DNA of 22,692 bases, from positions 99,190-121,881 of the forward strand of contig DBPK01000016.1 of the NCBI GenBank assembly GCA_002304835.1, in the 5' to 3' direction. The notes beneath the pieces are model-generated. The model worked only from the letters and a program-made list of their open reading frames with translations, made no database searches and was not told the DNA's origin. Below are positions 14,274 through 22,631 of this stretch, one piece after another; the stretch's first letter is position 1; the number at the start of each line of letters is the position of its first letter. This DNA is from Firmicutes bacterium UBA1422 (GTDB lineage: Bacteria; Bacillota; Clostridia; Peptostreptococcales; Anaerovoracaceae). Made by a program: the position numbers and the translations under genes.

Positions 14274-15611
14274 ATGGATTTTATCAGAGATGATGTAAGC
14301 GAATATAGTAATGTTTTTGATGTGCTGAAGGAAAGAGGCTTCATCGAGCAGTGCACCCAGGAAGAAGAGATCCGCCGGATGCTTGGCCAAGAAAAAATAA
14401 AGTTCTATATAGGATTCGATCCTACTGCAGACTCTTTGCACGTGGGGCATTTCATGCAGATCATAATCATGATGTATATGCAGAAATACGGACATACCCC
14501 CATCGTTTTGCTCGGGGATGGTACTGCAATGGTGGGTGATCCTTCCGGCAGAAGCGATATGCGTCAGATGATGACTCCGGAGACCATACAGGAATATCGC
14601 CATCGCTTCAAACATCATTTTGACAGGTTCCTTGATTTTGATGATGATTTTCAGTACACGGGATCCCGGGAAGGTAAGGCTGCAAATAAAACAAAGGGCC
14701 CGGCACCGGGAAAAGCGGCTTGCGTAAATAATGCCAGTTGGCTTTCATCTCTTAAGTACATTGACTTTATAAGGGATATCGGACGGCATTTCAGCGTAAA
14801 CAGCATGCTCAGAGCCGAGTGCTTCAAGCAAAGGCTGGAAAAAGGGCTTTCATTCCTTGAATTCAATTATATGCTGATGCAGTCCTACGATTTCATGGTA
14901 ATGTCCAGGGACCTGGACTGCAAGATGCAGTTCGGCGGCAACGACCAGTGGTCAAACATACTTTTTGGTGTGGATCTTATCAGACGCGAGCTGGGTAAAC
15001 AGGCATACGGCATGACATTCGCTCTGCTTACCACCAGTGAAGGCAAAAAGATGGGGAAAACACAAAAAGGAGCACTTTGGCTGGACAGATCCAAAACATC
15101 CCCATACGAATTTTATCAATACTGGCGTAACGTGGAGGATGCGGATGTAAACAAATGCCTTAGAATGCTGACTTTCCTCCCCATGAAAGAGGTCGACGAA
15201 CTGTCTTCCCTGAAAGACCGGGAGATAAACCGTGCAAAAGAAATACTTGCATTTGAAGTGACTAAACTGGTGCACGGAGAAGAAGAGGCAATAAAAGCAA
15301 GAGACGGTGCGCAGGCAGCTTTCGGTGCAGCAGATAAAATAACTGCTGAGTCCATTGATAACATACCTTCCACAAAAATGGAGCCTTCGGTATTTGAAGG
15401 AGAAGGCATGGGAGTCGTTGACCTTATAAGACAGATCGGTCTTGTATCAAGCAACAGTGACGGATTCAGGACCATAAAACAGGGTGGACTTACGATTGCG
15501 GGAGAGAAGGTAGAAGACGCAAAAATGAACGTGACCGCAGAAATGTTCCGGGACGGTAAACTTCTGGTCCAAAAAGGTAAGAAGGTATTTCATATTGTTC
15601 GTATCTCCTAG
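14274..15611 (+). CDS. tyrS: tyrosyl-tRNA synthetase
   Basis: This class I synthetase charges tRNA-Tyr. The product has 445 residues with HVGH at 56-59 (HIGH), GGNDQW at 221-226 and KMGKT at 259-263 (KMSKS); a C-terminal S4-like RNA-binding domain ends in FHIVRIS. The family is usually 400-425 residues. The extra length sits around 126-148, a Gly/Ala/Lys-rich stretch (TGSREGKAANKTKGPAPGKA) placed just before the VNNASWL segment. AGAGGAG precedes the ATG. No T-box leader is seen, in line with its position behind pckG. The stop codon overlaps the convergent gene's stop in CTAG. Confidence 0.96.
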   Translation: MDFIRDDVSEYSNVFDVLKERGFIEQCTQEEEIRRMLGQEKIKFYIGFDPTADSLHVGHFMQIIIMMYMQKYGHTPIVLLGDGTAMVGDPSGRSDMRQMMTPETIQEYRHRFKHHFDRFLDFDDDFQYTGSREGKAANKTKGPAPGKAACVNNASWLSSLKYIDFIRDIGRHFSVNSMLRAECFKQRLEKGLSFLEFNYMLMQSYDFMVMSRDLDCKMQFGGNDQWSNILFGVDLIRRELGKQAYGMTFALLTTSEGKKMGKTQKGALWLDRSKTSPYEFYQYWRNVEDADVNKCLRMLTFLPMKEVDELSSLKDREINRAKEILAFEVTKLVHGEEEAIKARDGAQAAFGAADKITAESIDNIPSTKMEPSVFEGEGMGVVDLIRQIGLVSSNSDGFRTIKQGGLTIAGEKVEDAKMNVTAEMFRDGKLLVQKGKKVFHIVRIS

Positions 15612-17536
15612 GAGTTTACGGTTTTAATGAGCTTGGCGAATTTATCCATGGGCATCGGCCGGGCATAATAAAAACCCTGTGCATATTTTACACCAAGACG
15701 GAGCAGCAGATCATGCTGCTCTTTTGTTTCGACTCCTTCGACGATAACATCAAGACCGACACCTTTGAAAAAGCCTATCATTTTCATGAATAAGGAGGTC
15801 TGTCTTTTGTCTGAAAGATCATCGGGCATCACTGAACGGTCTGTTTTCAGTATCATGAAAGGCAGGTTTGTAAGAGTGGAAAGATTGGAGTATCCGGTGC
15901 CGAAGTCATCAATGGCGAATTCATGGTTATTTTCACACAGCTTCTCCATATTGTTTTTGAGAGTCTCGCTTCCCAAAGCAGCGGCAGTTTCTGTTATTTC
16001 GAACATAACAGAGCCGGGGACCAGATCATGTTTTTCTATACAGTCATTAACCTTTACGGGGAAATCATTCTGCATTATGTCTGCCACAGAAAGGTTCATC
16101 GATATGCACTCAAAATTTTCATATTTGAAGGGATCGTGTTCTTTTATGAAGCTGCATATTTTCTCAAGGACCTGCCGGCTTATTTCTGTGATCATGCCGG
16201 TTTTTTCTGCGAGAGGAATAAAGTCTGCGGGACTCAAGATGCCCTTTTCAGGATGAAGTATCCTGCTTAAGGCTTCTGCTCCTATTATTTTTCCCGTTGC
16301 AGGAGAAAAGATAGGCTGGAGCCATATTTGAAGATCCTGCTTTTCCAGAGTATCTTTTAATATGGAGCGCATATCGAAACTGAAGATGATCGAATCGGCA
16401 AAAGTCTGAGATATTTCAAACACTGAACCTTTTCCCTTGGATTTTGAAGCCTGCAGACCTTCAAGGAGGACAAGCATGGCATCTGATTCCTGGGAGGGGC
16501 ATTTCACATTCCTGGTATAGCATAAAGTTGCCGACATCTTTATACTTATATCTTCTGTAAAAGAGGAGTTTTTGAGTTTTTCGGATATGATGTCCTTTAT
16601 TTCAAAACACTCCTTTTGTTTATCGGTGGCGATTATAAAGGTGTCGCCCATCAGGCGGAATACAAATGCTTTTTTGGAAATACCTTTCAGGAATTTTGCA
16701 AAATTGAAAAGCACCTCATTACCGGTATCCATTCCGAAAAGTTTGTTTATTTCCGGCAGATCATCAAGAGATACTATTATTGCGTTTAAGGAAGTATTCT
16801 TTTTGATTCTTTCTTTTATGAATCGCAGAAGAGCCGTACGGTTAAGACAGCCCGTAAGATCATCAAGCATATCAGCAGGATTTTGCAGAGTGAGATATAC
16901 CATAACCACTGCCAGGCATGCGGCCATGCCCGAAAGCAAAAGAGACGGATTGTAGTACTGTATGGACAGAGCAACAAAAAAGAAAACCGAGAACATAAGA
17001 ATGGCGACGAACTGTTTCCTTTGTATGACCTTTCTGTTTATCACAGTCATGCAAAGGGCAAGGCATAAATAGAAAGCCGAAACAATAAAAATATAGTAAT
17101 AATAAGGTCCGTGGATATAATTATCATATATATCGAAAGTAAAAAAGCCGCCTCTTATGGGATTCAACACCCAGATCACAAGTAAAACCATCCAAGGCAA
17201 AAAAGATATGCCGATAAAAATACGGTTCTTCTTTGTGAGCTTGTCTGTAAGACTCAGGATAAGAAGATACATAAGGGGAGCCAGAAATGTAAGGAACCAA
17301 AAGTACAATTGATTAAGTATCAGATTCAGTGAAAATGAAAAACGGTCATTATAAGAAATGGTATAGGCTGTGATTATATCCAGGATAGTATAAAAAAATG
17401 TTGACCATAATATGACTTTGAAAATATTATTTGTGATACTCGGGAAGCGGTATTCACTGAAAAAATGCACGGCGACAACTGACAGGAATATCAGAGCGCA
17501 GATCTCATAGCTGATATCGTATAGTATGGCAGCCAC
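15608..17536 (-). CDS. membrane c-di-GMP phosphodiesterase (7TM, degenerate GGDEF, EAL)
   Basis: This is a 642-residue signalling protein. Residues 1-217 hold about seven membrane helices. A GGDEF-fold domain follows (about 222-375) whose signature reads MGDTF at 296-300, so it is unlikely to make c-di-GMP but might bind GTP. The EAL domain (about 385-640) keeps the catalytic set: E421 of EAL, N481, E513, D543 and D544, K564 and D566, E600 and Q620. It should therefore hydrolyse c-di-GMP. The start is GTG at 17536, because no ATG precedes the first membrane helix and a stop lies upstream in frame; no good ribosome binding site is seen. It faces tyrS tail to tail and diverges from rplM. The sensed signal is unknown. 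Confidence 0.9.
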   Translation of the reverse strand: MAAILYDISYEICALIFLSVVAVHFFSEYRFPSITNNIFKVILWSTFFYTILDIITAYTISYNDRFSFSLNLILNQLYFWFLTFLAPLMYLLILSLTDKLTKKNRIFIGISFLPWMVLLVIWVLNPIRGGFFTFDIYDNYIHGPYYYYIFIVSAFYLCLALCMTVINRKVIQRKQFVAILMFSVFFFVALSIQYYNPSLLLSGMAACLAVVMVYLTLQNPADMLDDLTGCLNRTALLRFIKERIKKNTSLNAIIVSLDDLPEINKLFGMDTGNEVLFNFAKFLKGISKKAFVFRLMGDTFIIATDKQKECFEIKDIISEKLKNSSFTEDISIKMSATLCYTRNVKCPSQESDAMLVLLEGLQASKSKGKGSVFEISQTFADSIIFSFDMRSILKDTLEKQDLQIWLQPIFSPATGKIIGAEALSRILHPEKGILSPADFIPLAEKTGMITEISRQVLEKICSFIKEHDPFKYENFECISMNLSVADIMQNDFPVKVNDCIEKHDLVPGSVMFEITETAAALGSETLKNNMEKLCENNHEFAIDDFGTGYSNLSTLTNLPFMILKTDRSVMPDDLSDKRQTSLFMKMIGFFKGVGLDVIVEGVETKEQHDLLLRLGVKYAQGFYYARPMPMDKFAKLIKTVNS

Positions 17537-17607
17537 CTCACTTTGATGTGTTAAATTTCTAACTTATTCAAATATACCATATAACAAAAAAATATTCTAT
17601 AAAATCT

Positions 17608-17636
17608 TTGACATCTCAACAAAAAACATATAAACT
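17608..17636 (+). promoter_or_regulatory. sigma-A promoter of rplM-rpsI
   Basis: A perfect TTGACA (17608-17613) is followed by TATAAACT (17629-17636). Taking TATAAA the spacer is 15 bp, and taking TAAACT it is 17 bp. Transcription would start near 17642, exactly where the first leader hairpin begins. Confidence 0.65.
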
Positions 17637-17641
17637 GTCAT

Positions 17642-17797
17642 AGTGCCACGAATCATGGTACTCGTGCGTCAGGGAAAGATTTCCCGGCAGACAGCACGGC
17701 TGAACAAGTTTTAGTTATGCCGAAAAAGATCAGCGATCCCAGTAGGCAGTGCCGAAAAGCTTTCTTTATACGGAAACCAGTAGGCAGGGAGGAAAAA
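17642..17797 (+). promoter_or_regulatory. structured rplM leader (candidate L13 leader)
   Basis: The leader starts with hairpin 17642-17647/17657-17662, then an arm 17663-17667/17694-17698 that contains GTC/GAC pairs and the inner stem GGGAA/TTCCC (17672-17685). After it comes a direct repeat: GCCGAAAA near 17719 and 17751, and CCAGTAGGCAG at 17739-17749 and 17777-17787. The second copy runs into the ribosome binding site GGGAGG. In Firmicutes rplM has a known autoregulatory L13 leader. Assignment to that family is by position and structure, not by a model match. Confidence 0.6.
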
Positions 17798-18226
17798 ATG
17801 AAATCATTTATCGCAAAACCCCATGAAGTTGAGCGCAAGTGGTACATCATAGACGCCGAGGGCAAAACTCTTGGCAGGATGGCCACAGAAGCAGCATCCA
17901 TACTTAGGGGAAAGAAAAAGACCACTTACACACCCCATGTGGATTGCGGAGATTATGTGATAATAATCAATGCGGAGAAAGTGGAAGTCACAGGCAATAA
18001 AAGAAAAGACAAGATCTATAAGCACCATTCCGGTTATCCGGGCGGTCTTAAGGAAGTCACTTTTGAAAAAATGCAGGAGAAACATCCTGAAGAGATCATA
18101 AGACATGCAGTAAAAGGCATGATGCCAAACGGCAAACTGGGAAGAAAAATGTTCAAAAAGTTAAAGGTTTATGCAGGTCCTGAGCACGATCACGCGGCAC
18201 AGAAACCGGAACCTTGGGAATTTTAA
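17798..18226 (+). CDS. rplM: 50S ribosomal protein L13
   Basis: L13 is an early-assembly protein of the large subunit. The product has 142 residues. ERKWYIIDAEGKTLGRMAT near the N-terminus, HVDCGDYVIIINAEK and the VKGMMPNGKLGR segment are characteristic. I start at 17798, with GGGAGG just upstream; the longer frame from 17717 only translates the structured leader. It forms an operon with rpsI 18 bases on. Confidence 0.97.
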   Translation: MKSFIAKPHEVERKWYIIDAEGKTLGRMATEAASILRGKKKTTYTPHVDCGDYVIIINAEKVEVTGNKRKDKIYKHHSGYPGGLKEVTFEKMQEKHPEEIIRHAVKGMMPNGKLGRKMFKKLKVYAGPEHDHAAQKPEPWEF

Positions 18227-18244
18227 GGAAAGGGAGGAAACGAA

Positions 18245-18640
18245 ATGGCAAAGATGCAGTACAGCGGAACAGGCAGAAGAAAATCTTCCGTAGCCAGAGT
18301 AAGGTTGATCCCTGGCAAAGGAAATATAACTATCAACAATAAACCTCTTGACGATTACCTGGCAATGGAGATCGTAAAGAGAGAAGTAAAAAGACCCTTT
18401 GAGATCGCAGGATGCGAAGGCAAATTCGATGTTATCGCCAGAGTACACGGAGGCGGAACAACAGGACAGGCCGGAGCCCTGAGGCACGGCATATCAAGAG
18501 CCCTGTGCCAGGCAGACAGAGATGCTTACAGAGCAGCCCTGAAAGACGCCGGATTCCTGACAAGAGACCCCAGGATGAAGGAAAGAAAGAAATACGGACT
18601 CAAAAAAGCAAGAAGAGCAAGCCAGTTCTCGAAGCGTTAG
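18245..18640 (+). CDS. rpsI: 30S ribosomal protein S9
   Basis: S9 belongs to the head of the small subunit, and its C-terminal tail reaches the P-site tRNA. The product has 131 residues, beginning with GTGRRKSSVARVRL, with VHGGGTTGQAGALRHGISRAL in the middle. The tail ends KKARRASQFSKR, the conserved basic end. AGGGAGG precedes the ATG. The gene is followed by hairpins and a strong terminator. Confidence 0.97.
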   Translation: MAKMQYSGTGRRKSSVARVRLIPGKGNITINNKPLDDYLAMEIVKREVKRPFEIAGCEGKFDVIARVHGGGTTGQAGALRHGISRALCQADRDAYRAALKDAGFLTRDPRMKERKKYGLKKARRASQFSKR

Positions 18641-18653
18641 AGAGACCTATCCC

Positions 18654-18670
18654 GATTTGCGAAGCAAATC
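18654..18670 (+). other. small perfect hairpin after rpsI
   Basis: GATTTGC and GCAAATC close a GAA loop, 13 bases after the rpsI stop. It has no T-run, so it is more likely an mRNA end-protecting or processing structure than a terminator. Confidence 0.6.
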
Positions 18671-18713
18671 GAAGGAAGGTCCTCCGCCAGGAGTGCAGAA
18701 GTTTACTCCGTGG
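18671..18713. repeat. 43-bp repeat flanking the rpsI terminator, copy 1
   Basis: It begins GAAGGAAGGTCC and aligns without gaps to 18799-18841 at roughly three quarters identity. GAGTGC (18691-18696) and GCACTC (18713-18718) can pair around it. Confidence 0.55.
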
Positions 18714-18752
18714 CACTCTACGGCGCAATTGGTTAGTAGAAATGCAATAATA

Positions 18753-18782
18753 AAAACCCCGGAATTTCCCCGGGGTTTTATT
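18753..18782 (+). terminator. strong intrinsic terminator of rplM-rpsI
   Basis: AAAACCCCGG (18753-18762) pairs with CCGGGGTTTT (18770-18779) around a 7-base loop, followed by ATT. It may also work on the minus strand thanks to the A-run. Confidence 0.9.
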
Positions 18783-18798
18783 GTGCCTGAAGCAAAAT

Positions 18799-18841
18799 GA
18801 AGGAAGGTCCTTCGCCGGGAAGGAAGGAGCTTGCTCCGGAG
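18799..18841. repeat. 43-bp repeat flanking the rpsI terminator, copy 2
   Basis: It begins GAAGGAAGGTCC and contains two small palindromic stems: GAAGG/CCTTC and GGAGC/GCTCC (18827-18838). The rest of the 18641-18972 spacer holds the terminator and the promoter of the restriction operon; I see no gene in it. Confidence 0.55.
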
Positions 18842-18908
18842 GGATTCACGGTGAAGAGGTCTATACGGCTTTTATTGATATATTAGAATCTCCGGATTTG
18901 TTTATTCA

Positions 18909-18937
18909 TTGAAAGTATTCCAAAAATAGAATATAAT
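18909..18937 (+). promoter_or_regulatory. sigma-A promoter of the restriction-modification operon
   Basis: TTGAAA (18909-18914), a 17-bp spacer and a perfect TATAAT (18932-18937) lie 35 bases before the first gene. This is a near-consensus promoter. Confidence 0.8.
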
Positions 18938-18972
18938 ATTTTCAGAAATTGTTTTAAAGAAGGTGACTGTTT

Positions 18973-19158
18973 ATGGATTACTTAACAACAAAAGAAATGG
19001 CCGAGAAATGGCGGATCAGCAGACGAAGGGTCAACCATTATTGTCAAGAGGGAAGAATCAGCGGAGTAATTCAAAAAGGCAATATGTGGCTTATACCCGA
19101 AGAGGCAGAGAAACCAGAGGATCCTAGGAAAAAAAAGAAGGAGAATAAAAATGGCTGA
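18973..19158 (+). CDS. small helix-turn-helix DNA-binding protein
   Basis: This 61-residue protein is almost entirely a MerR/excisionase-like winged helix: LTTKEMAEKWRISRRRVNHY forms the helix-turn-helix, and GNMWLIPEEAEKPEDP the usual wing and end. A highly basic tail (KKKKENKNG) follows. AGAAGGTG precedes the ATG. It overlaps the next gene by 8 bases and is the first gene behind the operon promoter. Such small proteins are often found next to type I restriction loci and integrated elements. A role as autorepressor or timing regulator of the operon is plausible but inferred. Confidence 0.8.
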   Translation: MDYLTTKEMAEKWRISRRRVNHYCQEGRISGVIQKGNMWLIPEEAEKPEDPRKKKKENKNG

Positions 19159-20044
19159 TATTAAATTATTCAATATAAAAGGTGAAGTGAAAGCATATAA
19201 GAGCGGTAACGTAACTCTTGAAAAAGAATTACAGACAATAATTGAAAACAATATGGAAACGTTTTTTGGAATAAAATTTTTAATATCAGAATATAGGACT
19301 ACTGATGGAGGCAGGATTGATAGCATTGGAATCGATGAAAATTACTGTCCTGTTATATTTGAATATAAACGGTCTACAAACGAAAATGTAATGAACCAAG
19401 GATTGTTTTACTTGAATTGGCTTCTTGACCACAAGGACAGCTTTAAAATTTTGGTAATTGAAAAACTTGATATCAAAACAGCAGAAAAAATCGATTGGAG
19501 TATGCCAAGGGTCGTATGTATAGCCGGTGACTTCACAAGATATGATGAATCTGCTATAAAACAAATGGACAGAAATATAAGTCTTATAAGATACAAGAAA
19601 TTTGGGGAAGATCTTTTGATGTTTGAACAAATAAATGAAAATATTGTTAAGGCCATAAAAAACGAGATTGACAAATCTGTTGCAACTCCTAATATGAAAA
19701 CATTTAGAAAACAATATGAAACAGCAAAAGAAAACATCAGATTACTTTATGATGATTTGGAAAATTATATTTTGAGTTTGGGCGATGATATAAATGAAAA
19801 TGAATTAAAACTGTATAAAGCGTTTAAGAAAATCAAAAATTTCATAACCGCAGAAATATATAATAATAAAATTTTGGTGCATCTTCATTTAGATACAGAC
19901 ACGGTTGATTACGAAGAAGGATTGATAAGAAATATGTCTTCTACCGGGCATTGGGGAACAGGAGATGTGGAAATCATCCTACACAATAAGGAAGACCTTG
20001 AAAAGATTAAACCATTATTAGATAGAGCTTATAACGAGAATTAA
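19151..20044 (+). CDS. NucS-like nuclease-fold protein with DUF5655-type C-terminus
   Basis: This 297-residue protein has in its N-terminal half the pattern of a PD-(D/E)XK fold close to NucS/DUF91: E24 or E26 in LEKELQ, D57 in GGRIDSIGID, and E71-x-K73 in FEYKRS, with Q83 as a further candidate. The C-terminal 90 residues (LYKAFKKIKNF to VEIILHNKEDLEKIKPLLDRAY) resemble the DUF5655 domain. GAAGGAG precedes the ATG, which lies inside the end of the HTH gene, so the two are translationally coupled. hsdM follows after 16 bases. It is probably an accessory DNA-binding or cleaving component of the restriction system; the activity is untested. The text is visibly AT-richer than the ribosomal genes. 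Confidence 0.78.
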   Translation: MADIKLFNIKGEVKAYKSGNVTLEKELQTIIENNMETFFGIKFLISEYRTTDGGRIDSIGIDENYCPVIFEYKRSTNENVMNQGLFYLNWLLDHKDSFKILVIEKLDIKTAEKIDWSMPRVVCIAGDFTRYDESAIKQMDRNISLIRYKKFGEDLLMFEQINENIVKAIKNEIDKSVATPNMKTFRKQYETAKENIRLLYDDLENYILSLGDDINENELKLYKAFKKIKNFITAEIYNNKILVHLHLDTDTVDYEEGLIRNMSSTGHWGTGDVEIILHNKEDLEKIKPLLDRAYNEN

Positions 20045-20060
20045 GCGGAGGGAAACAAAA

Positions 20061-22631
20061 ATGAACAAACAGCAACTGGCAGCAAAAATTTGGGAATCAG
20101 CAAATAAAATGCGATCCAAAATAGAAGCCAATGAGTATAAAGACTATATATTAGGATTTATTTTTTATAAGTTCCTTTCGGAAAAAGAGGAGAAGTTTTT
20201 ATTTGATAAAAAATATGATAAAGAAAGCATCAAAACAGTTACGGAAGAATCATCAGAAACTGTTGAATATGTCCAGGATAGTATAGGGTATTTCATTTCG
20301 TATGAGAATTTGTTTCAGACATGGATTGAAAAGGGAAAAGATTTCGACATTTCAGATGTAAGCGATGCACTCAATGCTTTTGGACGATTAATAAAACCAA
20401 GTCAAAGAGATGTGTTTGATGGCATCTTCAATACGTTACAAACAGGACTTACGAAACTTGGAGATAGTGCAGCTTCTAGGACTAAAGCAGTTAGAGACCT
20501 TATTCATTTAATTAAGGAAATACCAATGGACGGAAAACAAGATTATGATGTCCTTGGTTTTATATATGAATATCTGATTAGCATGTTTGCAGCAAATGCA
20601 GGGAAAAAAGCAGGAGAATTTTATACGCCTCACGAAGTGTCATTGCTAATGTCGGAAATAGTTGCTAACCATCTCAAAGACAATGGCAAAGATAAAATTG
20701 AAATATATGACTCAACGAGTGGGTCAGGATCTCTTTTAATTAATATTGGCAAAAGCGTAGCAAGATACGTAGAGGATAACAATAATATAAAATACTATGC
20801 ACAAGAATTAAAACAAAATACATACAACCTAACGAGAATGAATTTGGTTATGCGAGGAATCGTCGCATCAAATATTATAACAAGAAATGGAGATACATTA
20901 GAGGATGATTGGCCATATTTTGATGAGAGGGATCCCAAAGAAACGTATGAGCCTCTTTATGTTGATGCAGTAGTTTCAAATCCACCGTATTCACAAAATT
21001 GGGAGTCAGGGGATAAGGATGGAGATGCAAGATTCGCAGATTATGGCTTAGCACCAAAAGGAAAAGCGGACTATGCTTTTTTACTACATGATTTGTTTCA
21101 TATAAAAAATGATGGAATCATGACAATAGTACTTCCACATGGGGTTTTATTCCGTGGTGGAGAAGAAGGAACAATAAGAAAAAATTTAATTGAAAAGAAT
21201 AAGATTGATGCAATTATTGGGTTGCCTGCCAATATCTTTTTCGGGACAGGTATTCCAACAATCATTATGGTGTTAAAAAAAGAACGCGAAAATACAGATG
21301 TTCTGATAATAGACGCATCAAAGGGTTTTACAAAAGAAGGAAAGAACAATAAATTAAGGGCATCTGATGTAAAGAAAATCACTGATACAGTGGTAGAACG
21401 TTCTAATATTGAGAAATACTCAAAAGTTGTCTCAAGAGAAGAAATAAGAAACAATGATTATAACTTAAATATACCAAGATATGTTGATAGCTCAGATGCT
21501 GCAGAAACCTGGGATATATATGCATCCATGTTTGGAGGAATACCTAAAACTGAATTAGATTGCTTTGATGAGTGGTTTGAGGTGTTGCCAAACTTGAAAA
21601 CTGATTTGTTTGAAAAACAAACCGAAACATCGTATGTGATAAAAAGCAACGAAGTGAAAAAGATAGTCTGTGAACATGAAGATGTAAAACTATTTATGGA
21701 TGATTTTAATAATAGATTTCTTGATTTAAATACATATCTAAAAAAAGAAATAATTGAGAATATGGAGACGTTAAGAATACCGAGAGAAGAAGCGATATTA
21801 AGCAAAGAGATTTTTGACAGAATGAATGGCCTCAAACTTTTAGATAAGTATGAAGCATACCAATTGCTAGATGATACTTGGGATGAAATTTCTGTAGATT
21901 TAGAAATAATACAGATGGAAGGGAAAACAGCTATTGCTGCCGTTGATCCCAATATGGTTTTAAAAAAGAAGAATGGCAAAGAACAAGAAGTGCAAGAAGG
22001 CTATGTTGGAAGAATAATTCCATTTGAACTGGTTCAACGAACAGTTTTAAAAGAGGACACAGCAGCAATAAAGGAAAAAGAATTAAGACTTGAAAATATT
22101 ATACAAGAATACGATGAAAGATTAGATGAACTCTCAGAAGAAGATAGAGAAAAGACATTTGTGAATGATGCAAATGATGCTTTTGTAATTAAAGAAGTAA
22201 AAAAAGCAATCAAGGATGGTGATGTGGAAGGTGAAACTATAGAAATCCTTAAAAAAGTAAAGGATCTAAATGAAGAAGAAAAAGATTTAAAAAAGCAAAT
22301 AAAAGAAGATAAGAAACAGTTAGAAGAACTCGCAAAAAATACTATTGAGAACATGAGCGAAGAGCAATACATAATTATGCTTGAAGAAAAATGGATAAAA
22401 ACACTTATAGACAAGTTGTATGAACTACCACAAAGCAAGATAAATTATTTTATTGATAAAATAAACGCCCTTGTAAAAAAATATGAGACTACATATTCGG
22501 ATATAGAAAAAGACATAAAAGAAACAGAAATGGGCATGATTAATTTTATAGACCAGCTTGAAGGAAATGAAGTTGATATGTTGGGAATGAATGAGCTAAA
22601 AGCGCTGCTTGGAGGTGGGACTGATGAATAA
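20061..22631 (+). CDS. hsdM: type I restriction-modification DNA methyltransferase, long form
   Basis: HsdM is the N6-adenine methyltransferase subunit, which acts with HsdS. The product has 856 residues. The N-terminal helical HsdM domain (about 1-150, MNKQQLAAKIWESANKMRSK) is followed by the methylase domain: GEFYTP at 185-190, motif I DSTSGSGSLL at 217-226 and the catalytic NPPY at 307-310. Residues from about 540 on form a 300-residue extension rich in charged helices, likely coiled coil, not present in the usual 500-550-residue HsdM. GGAGGG precedes the ATG. The 3' end overlaps hsdS by 8 bases. Low GC suggests transfer. Confidence 0.93.
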   Translation: MNKQQLAAKIWESANKMRSKIEANEYKDYILGFIFYKFLSEKEEKFLFDKKYDKESIKTVTEESSETVEYVQDSIGYFISYENLFQTWIEKGKDFDISDVSDALNAFGRLIKPSQRDVFDGIFNTLQTGLTKLGDSAASRTKAVRDLIHLIKEIPMDGKQDYDVLGFIYEYLISMFAANAGKKAGEFYTPHEVSLLMSEIVANHLKDNGKDKIEIYDSTSGSGSLLINIGKSVARYVEDNNNIKYYAQELKQNTYNLTRMNLVMRGIVASNIITRNGDTLEDDWPYFDERDPKETYEPLYVDAVVSNPPYSQNWESGDKDGDARFADYGLAPKGKADYAFLLHDLFHIKNDGIMTIVLPHGVLFRGGEEGTIRKNLIEKNKIDAIIGLPANIFFGTGIPTIIMVLKKERENTDVLIIDASKGFTKEGKNNKLRASDVKKITDTVVERSNIEKYSKVVSREEIRNNDYNLNIPRYVDSSDAAETWDIYASMFGGIPKTELDCFDEWFEVLPNLKTDLFEKQTETSYVIKSNEVKKIVCEHEDVKLFMDDFNNRFLDLNTYLKKEIIENMETLRIPREEAILSKEIFDRMNGLKLLDKYEAYQLLDDTWDEISVDLEIIQMEGKTAIAAVDPNMVLKKKNGKEQEVQEGYVGRIIPFELVQRTVLKEDTAAIKEKELRLENIIQEYDERLDELSEEDREKTFVNDANDAFVIKEVKKAIKDGDVEGETIEILKKVKDLNEEEKDLKKQIKEDKKQLEELAKNTIENMSEEQYIIMLEEKWIKTLIDKLYELPQSKINYFIDKINALVKKYETTYSDIEKDIKETEMGMINFIDQLEGNEVDMLGMNELKALLGGGTDE

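Noticed and set aside
18715..18745. tRNA D-arm-like text (GGCGCAATTGGTTAG)
   Set aside because: The stem halves do not pair, and no anticodon arm or T-arm follows, so there is no tRNA gene here.
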